Assembly: GCF_050003625.1 (NCBI RefSeq)
Contig: NC_134397.1
Location: 198,793,063-198,857,062, forward strand
Reading direction: 5' to 3'
DNA: 64,000 nucleotides
From: Haematobia irritans
Lineage: Eukaryota > Arthropoda > Insecta > Diptera > Muscidae
Below the pieces are notes generated by a model. It ran no database searches, was not told where the DNA came from, and saw only the letters and a program-made list of their open reading frames with translations. Below are positions 1 to 9,397 of the stretch, piece after piece. A program made the position numbers and the translations under genes. Position 1 is the first letter of the stretch, and each line of letters opens with the position of its first letter.

Positions 1-460
1 AGAAATAAATTTTAGCAAAATTTTCTATAGAAATAAAATGTGACAAAATTTTCTAAAAAAATAAAATTTTGACAAAATTTTCTATAGAATTAAAATTTGA
101 CAAAATTTTCTATAGAAATTATTTTTTGACAAATTTTCTATAGAAATAAAATTTTGACCAAATTTTCTATAGAAATAAAATTTGACAAAATTTTCTATAG
201 AAATAAAATTTTGACAATTTTTTTCTATAGAAATAAAATGTTGACAAAATTTTCTGTAGAAATAAAATTTTGACAAAATTTTCGTTAGAAGTAAAACTTT
301 GAGAAAATTTTCTATGGAAATAAAATTTGACACCATTTTCTATAGAAATAAATTTTTAGCAAAATTTTCTATAGAATTAAAATTTGACAAAATTCTCTGT
401 AGAAATAAATTTTTTTAAAAAATTTTCTGTAGAATTAAAATTTGACAAAATTTTCTATAG
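1..460. repeat. SAT29 satellite block
   Basis: Degenerate tandem copies of a 29-bp AT-rich unit that reads on the plus strand as gacaaaattttctatag followed by aaataaaatttt. Each unit carries two dyads, AAAATTTT and TTTCTATAGAAA. Units differ by point changes and small indels, so the block is old. It runs off the left edge of the window and is interrupted on the right by a SINE. Confidence 0.95.
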
Positions 461-812
461 GTTAGGTTAGGTTAGGTTAGGTGGCAGCCCGATGTATCAG
501 GCTCACTTAGACTATTCAGTCCATTGTGATACCACATTGGTGAACTTCTCTCTTATCACTGAGTGCTGCCCGATTCCATGTTAAGCTCAATGACAAGGGA
601 CCTCCTTTTTATAGCCGAGTCCGAACGGCGTTCCACATTGCAGTGAAACCACTTAGAGAAGCTTTGAAAACCCTCAGAAATGTCACCAGCATTACTGAGG
701 TGGGATAATCCACCGCTGAAAAACTTTTTGGTGTTCGGTCGAAGCAGGAATCGAACCCACGACCTTGTGTATGCAAGGCGGGCATGCTAACCATTGCACC
801 ACGGTGGCTCCC
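461..812 (-). mobile_element. tRNA-derived SINE, full length
   Basis: Read on the minus strand, the element starts at 812 with gggagccaccgtgg and contains a pol III A box (TGGTGCAATGG) and B box (GGTTCGATTCC). A roughly 260-bp tRNA-unrelated body follows, and the tail is (TAACC)n. It lies in SAT29 and is flanked by a 13-bp target duplication, aaattttctatag, at 448-460 and 813-825. A second copy lies at 11096-11426, and decayed copies are near 8.3 and 23.6 kb. Confidence 0.9.
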
Positions 813-1638
813 AAATTTTCTATAGAAATTATTTTTTGACAAAATTTTCTATAGAAATAAAATTTTGACAACATTTTCTATAGAAATAAAATTTTACAAA
901 GTTTTCGTTAGAAGTAAAACTTTGAGAAAATTTTCTATGGAGATAACAAAATTTTCTATAGAAATTCTTTTTGACAAAATTTTCTATATAAATAAAATTT
1001 TGACAAAATTTTTCTATATAAATAAAATTTTGACAAAATTTTTCTATAGAAATAACATATTGACAAAATTTTCTATATAAATAAAATTTTGACAAAATTT
1101 TTCTACATAAATAAAATTTTGACAAAATTTTTCTATAGAAATAACATATTGACAAAATTTTCTATAGAAATAAAATTTTGACAAAATTTTCTATAGAAAT
1201 AAAATTTGACAAAATTTTCTATAGAAATAAAATTTTGACAAAATTTTCTATAGAAATAAAATTTGACACCATTTTTTTATAGAAATAAATTTTTAGCAAA
1301 ATTTTCTATAGAAATAAAATTTTGACAAAATTTTTCTATAGAAATAACATATTGACGAAATTTTCTATAGAAATAAAACTTTGAGAAAATTTTCTATGGA
1401 AATAAAATTTTGCTGAAATTTTCTATACAAATAAAATTTTGACAAGATTTTCTATAGAAATAAAATTTGACAAAATTTTCTATAGAAATAAAATTTGACA
1501 ACATTTGTCTATAGAAATAATATTTTGACAAAATTTTGTATAGAAATAAAATTTTGCAAAAATGTTCTACAGAAATAAAATTTTGCAAAAATGTTCTATG
1601 GAAATAAAATTTTGCAAAAATTTTCTATAGAAATAAAC
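813..1638. repeat. SAT29 satellite block
   Basis: Continuation of the 29-bp satellite to the right of the SINE. It runs directly into the right terminus of a P-family element, so the array appears to be the internal satellite of that element. Confidence 0.93.
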
Positions 1639-1706
1639 TTTTCGATGTGTCACAAACGGAATGACAAAGTTAATATACCCCCATCCTATGGTGGAGGGTA
1701 TAAAAA
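1639..1706 (+). mobile_element. P-family element, right terminus
   Basis: This stretch (ttcgatgtgt, caaacggaatgacaaag, then cctatggtggagggtataaa) is the same right end seen in P copies near 40.5 kb and 56.4 kb and, inverted, at 54.1 and 61.2 kb. It abuts SAT29, as in the other P copies. Confidence 0.8.
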
Positions 1707-2052
1707 TCAGGTACTCCATAATAAATTCATAACATCACGGCGTGTTCTCTGTAAATCTCAAGAAAATCTGAGAATTTTTGTTTTTTTTTTTACTGTGCTT
1801 TAAAACAAAAATCGTATTGAGGGGTGGTCCACTTCCGCGACCAAATATCAAAAAAATAAAGTAGCGGGTCTTTGTCTAGACATCACACCTAACCTTCCTT
1901 GGAAATTTCACCCACATCGGAGAACATTGGCCCATTTTTACAAAAGTCGGGCAAGGGGGATGTCCCCTTCCCCCATCAGATATCAAAAAATGAGGTACCC
2001 TATTTTCACCATATGATTACCCTCTACGTTATCTGAACATTTTTCATGTGCA
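1707..2052 (+). repeat. fragment of the 50.5-52.4 kb dispersed repeat
   Basis: Phrases such as aggggtggtccacttccgcg, aaatatcaaaaaaataaagt and aaatgaggtaccctattttc also occur at 52030-52340. It is a truncated copy of that repeat with no coding potential. Confidence 0.75.
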
Positions 2053-2294
2053 AAAATAAATTTATTTTATAACAAAACCAGCTGCTGTGAATTCAAATTA
2101 TATATATTTGTAATGTGTGCTGTATGTAAAAAAAGATTTTCTTTCTTTTCCGATGAAACTTTTCTTGAATTTTCTTTTTTATAAACCTTACGGAGCTTGA
2201 GACCTTTCCAACGAATACAAAACCTTGGAAATCGGTTCGTGCGTTCTGGAGTTAAAGCATCAGGAAGAAAACCCGACTTATTTTTATATATTAG

Positions 2295-2576
2295 ATTTTT
2301 TATTTTACTCTCAAATTTGTTGGTCCCATAATTCCATGTCCCCATGCAATAAAAGTCAAAATATTTTGTTTATAAAATGCCAAAATCCTTAAGGTCAGGA
2401 CAAAATCTTTGGATCCAAGTAAGCACTGTTTTGAGTGTAGTCGACGGAGTTTGCTTTGTCATAATTGTATTCAAGTTTCTATCATCTCATCATTTTTTTT
2501 ATTTTACTCTCAAATTTGTTAGTCCCATAATACCATGTAATAAAATAGAAAATATTTTGTTCATAAAAATTTTGTT
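2295..2576. repeat. imperfect direct repeat around a MITE scrap
   Basis: A roughly 75-bp sequence, attttactctcaaatttgtt followed by gtcccata, occurs at about 2295-2379 and again at about 2494-2567. The segment between contains caaaatctttggatccaag, which is also found (inverted) at about 8540 and near the left end of the TIR element at 50066. This suggests an insertion or a repeat-mediated rearrangement. Confidence 0.5.
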
Positions 2577-2620
2577 CACATTTATTTATGTGCTTCTTTC
2601 TTGTTTCTTCTTTTTTTATT

Positions 2621-2710
2621 AATAAATTAAATAAATATTAACTTAATCTTTGTTTTCGTTGTGTTTTCTTTTCATTTGTTTTTTTTTGGAGGGGTTGTCA
2701 TTTGGTCGTT
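2621..2710 (-). other. conserved 3' flank of Osiris gene 1
   Basis: The 26-bp block aataaattaaataaatatta plus acttaa at 2621-2646 and the word atttggtcgtt at 2700-2710 recur in the same order downstream of gene 2 (13918-13943 and 13979-13989). A minus-strand AATAAA lies at 2620-2615. The block sits about 590 nt past the stop, so it is probably the end of a long 3' UTR retained from the gene duplication. Confidence 0.6.
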
Positions 2711-3231
2711 TAAAGGGATAGTAGTAAGAAGAAGTTTTGGAAACTAAGACAGTCTTATAAAGAGAAATAGTAAAGGACGGAGGAACTTATCGATAGCAGA
2801 AAAAGAAAGAAAGAGAAAAGGATGTTTAAGTATAAACTAGACCAGTTAGGAGAAATGACTTTATGGCCTTCATCTTGAAGAGCTTTGATGAATAAATTAA
2901 TAAAAAATAAGTAGCTATTTAAATTAATTTACAATTATTACATAAATAAATAACAATTATGGTAGGGGTAGAGGAAATTTGAATATCCTCCTCATCATTT
3001 ACCTAGGAATTTTCCTGTATTTAACTTGCGTTTTTATAGTAGGGTGAGTTTTGGGGAATTTCATGCAGGCAGGGGGTAAGAGGGGGTGGGTATGGGTGTT
3101 ATCAGTTCAAAAGTTTCTTATTATTGGCAATATAGGGAGACTAATGGTAATTTTGATTTTCCGGAAATCCTTTTCACCTTGTTTCTCTCTCTCTCTATCT
3201 GCTAGAAACTTGGTAAAAAACAAAAGACTCC
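2711..3231 (-). other. probable 3' UTR of Osiris gene 1
   Basis: There is no protein-coding signal here. It lies between the gene 1 stop codon and the conserved 3' block shared with gene 2, and carries AT-rich words similar to those below gene 2. The 3' UTR assignment is inferred from this conservation. Confidence 0.5.
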
Positions 3232-4034
3232 TTAAGATGAACTGCTATAGCTGCTGGGATGATGATAACTGTTATAGGCCATGTAATGGGCATCGGAACG
3301 AGCATAAGGTCCTCCAACTGGGGCTTCCCAGCTGCTGGGCTCATATGACGAGGGAGTCTGCACTGGGGTCATGCTCATCTTGGCACCACCCAATTTTTGA
3401 ATCAAATTATAGAAAAGGAAACCCAAAACCAATTTAATGGCAATCTTGGATAAAATCAAAGCCTTGATGACCTTCAATTTCAATAGAGCCATGAAGATGG
3501 GCATGATCACACCCATTTTCAATTTCAACAACAACAACAAAGGCAACATAAGTTTATTGTTGTTCTTCTTCTTGTCACGGGCTGCAAAATAGGGAAGATT
3601 TTCTTTGTAAAACCCTAAAAATCTCCAAATTCTAAAAAAAAACTCTTACCTTCACTTTGAGGAATTTCCAAATCGAAACCACGATCAGCACGATAGGTTA
3701 CCACCGAACTGGCAAACAAAGTTTCGGGCAATTGTACACGAATTTCATTGGTATTCAAGATGCGGGCCACTCGATCCGTGATCACAGTATCGATGACATC
3801 ATCGTTAAAGGCACGTCCACTTACATCCTCATCAACTCCGGCCACGGTATCCAAATAAGTTAAAACTTTCTCTTTCAGACAATACATGCCATTGGCATTA
3901 AAGCAATTATCCACAATGCTTGAGAGTAATTCCTCAGAGGAGTGTATGCGTGGCTCGGCCACAGATTTGTCAGCAACCGCCACAGCGGAAATGGCCACTA
4001 GAACGGCTAAAAATTGTCCAAAACGATGGGCCAT
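3232..4034 (-). CDS. Osiris family protein (DUF1676), gene 1
   Basis: Two exons, 4034-3650 and 3581-3232, join to 244 aa. The 68-bp intron has donor GAAG|GTAAGAG and acceptor TTTTGCAG. The protein starts with [20 protein letters not shown], a clear signal peptide. Next comes a paired-cysteine block ([21 protein letters not shown] region, residues about 45-65), then a long hydrophobic segment rich in Leu, Ile and Lys in exon 2 (about 139-190), and near the C-terminus AHYMAYNSY, the family's AQxLAYxxY-type motif with Gln replaced by His. Osiris proteins are insect secretory-pathway or membrane proteins tied to cuticle and tracheal development; the exact role here is unknown. ATG 4034 was chosen because it begins the signal peptide and aligns with gene 2. 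About 85% identical to gene 2 over 100 residues of exon 1. I cannot assign a numbered ortholog. Confidence 0.93.
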
Positions 4035-4148
4035 TTTGTTTTCGAGTGAGTGTGTGTGTGTATTCCGGTAATGAGAAAAAACAAAATCAATCCGTTCCAA
4101 TTAGCCCCACTACCACCGATGTTCACAATAGAATTGATATGGTAACAA

Positions 4149-4183
4149 TGATACCAATTTCACCAAATACCCTCGATTTTATA
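4149..4183 (-). promoter_or_regulatory. core promoter of Osiris gene 1
   Basis: TATAAAA at 4183-4177 lies in the context TAGTATAAAA. A TCATTG initiator-like word follows, with its A at 4149, 34 nt downstream of the first T of the box. The same spacing and TCATTG occur at gene 2. The predicted 5' UTR is about 115 nt. Sequence-based prediction. Confidence 0.7.
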
Positions 4184-5118
4184 CTAGCCACTGCGCCAAA
4201 CCTCAAAGCCAAAGAAGAAGAAGAAGAAATTGTAGGTCCAAAAGGTACGGCAGCCGAGCATAATGAATGTCACTAACAATTGCAGAGAGACCAAAAGTGT
4301 CCCCCAAACGCATGGCATACGGGGTAAACGTTGCGTTTTCAAAAGGCATCTACCAACACCAGCAGCATTGTGTGTTTTTGCTACCACCACCAACACCACA
4401 ATTGCCTCAAGAGACAGAGCAGCCAGTAGCTGCAGAATTTCGAATGGCATTTTTAATTGATGGGCACCTTCATGGTAGTTGATAGTTTTGACTTTTTAAT
4501 ATGGACGCACTTATTTATGTTTATGGAGTAAAAAGACCAACAAAGTACACTTGTTAAACCATATTGTCGACCAATCCATTATTGACGCAAAACAAATATT
4601 TCACCAAATTCCACATCGTTTTGGAAACAAAAGAAAAATAAATTTCGTCAAAACAAATGGAGGCATATGCTCCATTATGTATCGTGGCATAAATTAACGG
4701 AAATTCAAATTCAATTATTTTACACCTTCCATTGCAATGGAATTTCTTAATCTACATAAATTGCCGGTATGTTTTAATTTCGGAGAGAATTTTTTATTAC
4801 GTTTGTGACATAATCATTGGACTATTTTGGGATTTGACATTGAAGGGCATGCATATCATTTTCCAATGGGATTTAAATACCCACCTGGAACCTTTGGATA
4901 ACGGGTTTGTTACCAAAAACAATATTTATTACAACTATTCTGTTTTTGCCGTAAATAAAAATATTTAAAAAAAATCACACATGCGTCCTTTTGTAAAGAA
5001 CTTGTGCGAAAACATCTACAATAAGTTGGCCTGGCCAGATCGTAAGTACCCACACCCATGGATCAAATATGATAGTTTCCTTTGAATACCCCTTGTTGCA
5101 GCAGGTAACTTGATAATA
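4184..5118. other. upstream flank of gene 1, no gene seen
   Basis: Noncoding as far as I can tell. A run rich in ACC/CCA triplets at about 4350-4405 is loosely matched upstream of gene 3 at 48600-48645 and may be regulatory or low-complexity. The short open frames here match nothing I recognise. Confidence 0.5.
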
Positions 5119-5120
5119 TA

Positions 5121-6095
5121 CACGGATGAAAAAGACTGTTTTTCATATGTTTGGCTATAAACATTATATGTTTGGAACACAAATTTTTAAACACAATATT
5201 TTTGAGTGCAAGCATATAATGTTCATAAACTAGCATAACATGTTTGGGACATATATGTTAATATATAGAACATATTATGTTTGGGACATAAAATGTTTGT
5301 AAATATAATATGCTTGAATGCAAACATATATTAATTTAGAAATAGCCTATAAACATATATGTGTTTAGTAGCTTGGAGCGCTATTTAACAGGGAGCGATA
5401 TTGAATTAAGTTGGTGGTTGTTGCTTATTATTACAAAATTAATATTTTATTTTTCCTTGGGCAATTGATCAGCTACTTCTTTGATCCTTACAAACTGTGT
5501 GGTCCGCTGTTCGAATCCCCGTCCGGCAAAAGGTAAAATTAAAATAAAAAAAATCATAAAATTGAATAATTTCTTCTACAATGTTTGTATTACAGAAAAA
5601 GGTGCTAAGAACTAAAATATCTCGTGGAAGTGAGAAAGATGTGGGGGAATATACAATTAGGCAGAAACAAAATTTTGAGCATTCAGGTCGAAAACCTATG
5701 TTGTTAGCACCTATATTACCTGTTTATTTTCATAATTCATTATGATTGTAAATATATAAATAAATAAATAAAATTTTGAGCACAATATTGTTTGGGAGAA
5801 TTTTTTTTAAGCATATAATATTTTGGGTGCAAAATGCTTCCAAACATATTATATGGTCATATAATAACATATTGTTTTTTGGAAGACAACATTATTGAAT
5901 TTGGATGCAAAAATACAAAATGTTTGGAACTTAGACTACCCAAACATATATTGTTTAGACCAATATGCTTTCAAACATATTATATATTGGTAGAGATCAA
6001 ATATATAAATGTTTGGGCAATAGCCAAAAATGTATATGCTTGAAGCAAAATATGTTTGGGAGTATATGTTACAGAAGCGATTTTTTGTGAGGGTG
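5121..6095 (+). mobile_element. M-family TA-flanked element, short copy
   Basis: It is bounded by TA on both sides (5119-5120 and 6096-6097). It starts CACGGATGAAAAAGACTG, then tttttcatatgtttgg, and ends gcgattttttgtgagggtg. Subterminal words such as aaacatatatgtttgg and gcttccaaacatattatatg match the two long M copies at 31388-34459 and 36353-39828. A decayed tRNA-like stretch lies at about 5475-5540. There is no open frame, so it is nonautonomous. Confidence 0.75.
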
Positions 6096-6503
6096 TATAC
6101 ACGCAAAAAGAAAAATAATTCGTTCCTCCCAAACCAAATTTTTGACACAAACACTATTGTTTAACAATTTATTTTCGCTGTATGTTTGGATTTTTTTTAT
6201 AAACGTTGACTCTTTTGCAGGACGTGAAAACAATTTAATGAAAATTAATCTTGGGGCTAATTAAATTTTCCTCCATATCCTGACTTACTTAATTGCAGCA
6301 ATTTTTTGTGGAAACAAGTCAATTCGATTTTTATAAATTGTTCATCAACCCACAATTATCGCCATAACTATTAACGCACAAGCAACGCATAAGGTGAATC
6401 AGTTCTTTGTATACTCACCACCATAGAATGGTGATGGGGGTATAATAAGTTTGTGATTCCGTCTGTAACACATCCAAATATCTATTTCTGACTATATAAA
6501 TTA

Positions 6504-6530
6504 ACATATATATATATATATATATATATA
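6504..6530. repeat. (TA)n microsatellite
   Basis: About 13 uninterrupted TA dinucleotides inside the R element. Confidence 0.9.
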
Positions 6531-6829
6531 TTCTTGACTATATAAATTATATATATTCTTGATCTGGGAGAAATTCTAAGACGATATAACCCTGTTCGTT
6601 TGTCTGTCACTCTACAGCCTTCAATAATGACGCTATCGTCCTGAAATTTGGCACATAATCGTTTGCAGTTCTAAGAAGGACTATATCGGTCCAGGTTTTG
6701 ATATAGTTCCAATAAAGAGTTATTTCAGGAAATGGTGAGTACCCAAAAAGTATTTAAAGACCACAAATAGGCGTGCAAAAAATGCTTTGCATCGGTCCAC
6801 TTTCTGATATAGCCCCCATATATGGTTTT

Positions 6830-7258
6830 ATAAAATTTTTAAATTTTACCTTTCGCCTGGACGGAGAATCGAACCGCGGACCATACAATCTGTTATTGTC
6901 ATCAATAGACAATTATCGTTTTAAGTTATATTTACATAGCAGAGTTTGCGGTGCCCACGAGCCGATTAAACAAATTTTATTTAACAGAAACATACATTTA
7001 ATTGGGCACCGTGGAGCAGTGGTTGGTACGTCCGCCTTGCATACCAAGGGTCCTGGATTCGATCCCTGGTTCGAACGAACACAACATTTTTTAATTATTT
7101 GTTTTTTTTTACATATATTCCAGATATGTTCAGAAGATTCCGAAAAGGTGTTCAACATTACATACTACTATATTAAATGTTTACTATGAAACTGTAAACT
7201 ATGTCTTATTAAAGACTTAAAGTCAGAAAAGAACAGTGCTTGATATAAACGAAATTCG
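6830..7258 (-). mobile_element. M-core fragment with two tRNA-like heads
   Basis: Collinear with 36640-37055 of the right-hand M copy, from tacctttcgcctggacggag to gtgcttgatataaacgaaat. It holds a partial minus-strand tRNA-like module (about 6848-6890) and a plus-strand one (7003-7075; A box TGGAGCAGTGG, B box GGATTCGATCC). It lacks the M termini, so it may have arrived as a separate composite SINE-like unit or be a truncated M copy. Confidence 0.65.
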
Positions 7259-7984
7259 TACAAACATATCTCTTTTCCTTTGCCACCGTCAAATCATCGA
7301 TTTGAGTTTATTTTGATAATTGGTTGATAGTTTTGCTGCAAGTAGAGGATGCTGATGAGGAATGTGGTAATTCCGAAACGAGCGTCCATCCAACCATCTT
7401 GCAGATTTAGTTTTTATCGGTCCATTTGGTAAGACCTCTATAAAGAGCGATTACACTTCTTGAGGTTATAGAAGGCGCACCGATCATGAAAATTGCTTGA
7501 AACAGAATGTAAAATTTCCAGCTTTTACTGCTCGTAATCATTTGAATAATGGGGGTAAAATCTACAGATTTGAAATCAAGGCATCATTTCATCTTTTTTT
7601 TTTTGCGCAAAAATATCCAGAATCTGATCCAGTCTTCATTGGTGGGATCTCTACGATGAAGAGTTTTCAAAGAAACTTTATATAGGATTCATGGTAGTGG
7701 GTATTTAAGTTTCGGCTTGGCCGAACTTACTGCTGTATAACTTGTTATATATCAGAATGTTGGCACACACAAACATATTTAAAGAAAATAAACCACTAGT
7801 ATATCCCTTTTTGTAAAACGACGACCCAAATACAACTTTAGGAAACGGAAATAATATAATTTTACATATATATGTGTCATATTTAAGACATGGAGCCAGG
7901 AAACAACAGAGCTTCGACTGTGAATTTGGTGTTAAGGGTATAATTTTGTATTAGCAAAAAAGAAATTTTGTAACAAAATAATGT

Positions 7985-8290
7985 TTATACTTTCCACCAT
8001 AGGGGTATAATAACTTTGTCATTCCGTTTGTAATACATTGAAATATTTGTCTCATATACATATATTTTGAGTCTAGGTGAACTTCTGAGCTAATTCACCG
8101 AGGTTTGTCCCTCAGTTGAAATCATCTTTACTCCCGGTCGAAACAAGTTGATACTTGAAGCGGAGCACAATTAGTTGTTTATATTGGTGTGTAATACAAA
8201 TGGGTAACATCAGACCCCTTTTAGGTATAGCCTCCAAATAAACCGATTTCAAGTTTTGACTTCTAGACTCTTATGGAGGCACAAATTTGT
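7985..8290 (-). repeat. R/P-type repeat fragment
   Basis: It contains ctttccaccataggggtata, cattccgtttgtaatacat and ttgaaatcatctttactccc, words typical of the right ends of the P and R families, followed by degraded core sequence. Truncated and noncoding. Confidence 0.6.
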
Positions 8291-8324
8291 CTCTCTAATT
8301 ACCGAAAATTAGTTCATATCATTG

Positions 8325-8533
8325 CCCACCTGGCATATAAAGGATCTGGGGTTCAATCCCGTGGCTTCGACCGAACACCAAACAATTTGTCAGCGGATAT
8401 GTTGACATTTCGGAGTGTATGAAAGCTTCTATGATTGGTTTCCTCTTTGTCAATGAGCTTAATATAGAATCGGACAGTACTCATTTGATAAAAGAGAAGT
8501 TTACCACAATGGACTGAATGGCCTAAGTGAGCC
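8325..8533 (+). mobile_element. decayed SINE copy
   Basis: A diverged copy of the SINE at 461-812. Recognisable pieces are gttcaatcccgtggcttcga, gaccgaacaccaaa, gagcttaatatagaatcgga and caatggactgaatggcctaa. The A box is eroded and the tail is missing. Confidence 0.8.
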
Positions 8534-8539
8534 TAAACA

Positions 8540-8640
8540 AAAATTTACTTGGATCCAAAGATTTTAACCTTCCTGTAAGTATTTTGGTATTGATTCTAAG
8601 CCAAAGATGCAGCTCCCTTAAAATAAAGACATTTGTAAGG
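8540..8640. repeat. scrap of the CACTGAAAAA TIR family
   Basis: The words ggatccaaagattttaacct and ttttggtattgattctaagc closely match 50083-50135 near the left end of the TIR element at 50066-52620. Only this scrap remains. Confidence 0.55.
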
Positions 8641-8646
8641 GACATA

Positions 8647-8877
8647 CACAGTCTCACATAAGTTTACATACCCTTGAGGTTTTTACCTTATAACTAAACA
8701 TGTTTCTTGTTGTTGTTTATAATCCCGACTAAAAAAATCTTCTTGAAAATTGACAAATACTTTGTTTTTCAAGTTAATTTACAAAATCTAAAGCATATAT
8801 ATGCAAATTTTATTATATTTTATTAATTAAAGAAAATACAATTTCTTAAACCGTATGTAAACTTGTGCAAGACTGTG
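8647..8877. mobile_element. Tc1-type MITE, 231 bp
   Basis: Inverted termini of about 26 bp: CACAGTCTCACATAAGTTTA at the left, and the complement of taaacttgtgcaagactgtg at the right. TA lies on both sides (8645-8646 and 8878-8879). There is no coding capacity. Termini starting CACAGT with a TA target are typical of Tc1-like nonautonomous elements. Confidence 0.8.
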
Positions 8878-8879
8878 TA

Positions 8880-9397
8880 TGTTATATGCTTTAAATCTGG
8901 GATTAATAAAATTAAAATTACATTACAGATCTCGTTTATCGAATTTTTTTTTATGATATGATATATTCATGAAGCTATTCACGTACAAACAAATGTCAGC
9001 TTAAAAATCCAAATAATTTGAGATACTTCAAGGAAAACAATGTTTTATTAATTCCAAAAAACAATATTTAAAATCAATGATTCGAAATTCTCAAAATAAG
9101 TTCTAGCTTATTTTATGTAAATTTCGTATGCTGCATAATATTTCATCTAGAAGCCGTATTTGTTATCGAAGTTTCCTGAAAAGTGGAATTTTGGGATCAT
9201 AAATGGGTGTGTCGAATATAGTGTGTATCGGTCCCTGATTTGCCGTAACCTCCATATTGACCTTTCACTTCTTGGGTTTCTAGGAGACGCTAGAGATATT
9301 TTATGACCAAAAATAGGTGCGCGGAATGTGCTGTGTATCGATGGAACAGTGTCTATAGCAATTTCGTTAATTTTGCTATTTATAACTATTTTAATCT
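8880..9397. other. noncoding, with R-core trace
   Basis: No gene seen. From about 9150 to 9350 there are R-core words (gtgtgtatcggtccctgatt, tcacttcttgggtttctagg), so part is an isolated degraded R repeat unit. Confidence 0.55.

Larger units (their letters stand above)
6405..7748 (-). mobile_element. R-family element
   Basis: The left edge reads actcaccaccatagaatggt. The right edge carries the palindromic ttcggcttggccgaa and acttactgctgtataacttg, which is the minus-strand start of the family. It resembles the longer R copy at 9398-11697. An M-core fragment interrupts it at 6830-7258. The internal part includes a (TA)n run. Confidence 0.75.

Noticed and set aside
455..482. (TTAGG)n-like run resembling an insect telomere
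   Set aside because: Only four units, and it is the tail of the SINE; the second SINE copy at 11409-11426 has the same tail. Flies lack TTAGG telomeres.
829..1155. Open frames in SAT29 encoding FYFYRKFCQNFISIEN-type repeats
   Set aside because: They arise because the reverse strand of the 29-bp unit is open in two of three frames. The third frame has TAG in ctatag. No start context, splice signals or conservation beyond the DNA repeat.
4732..4968. 78-codon open frame upstream of gene 1
   Set aside because: Plus strand, no motif or promoter and composition like its noncoding surroundings.
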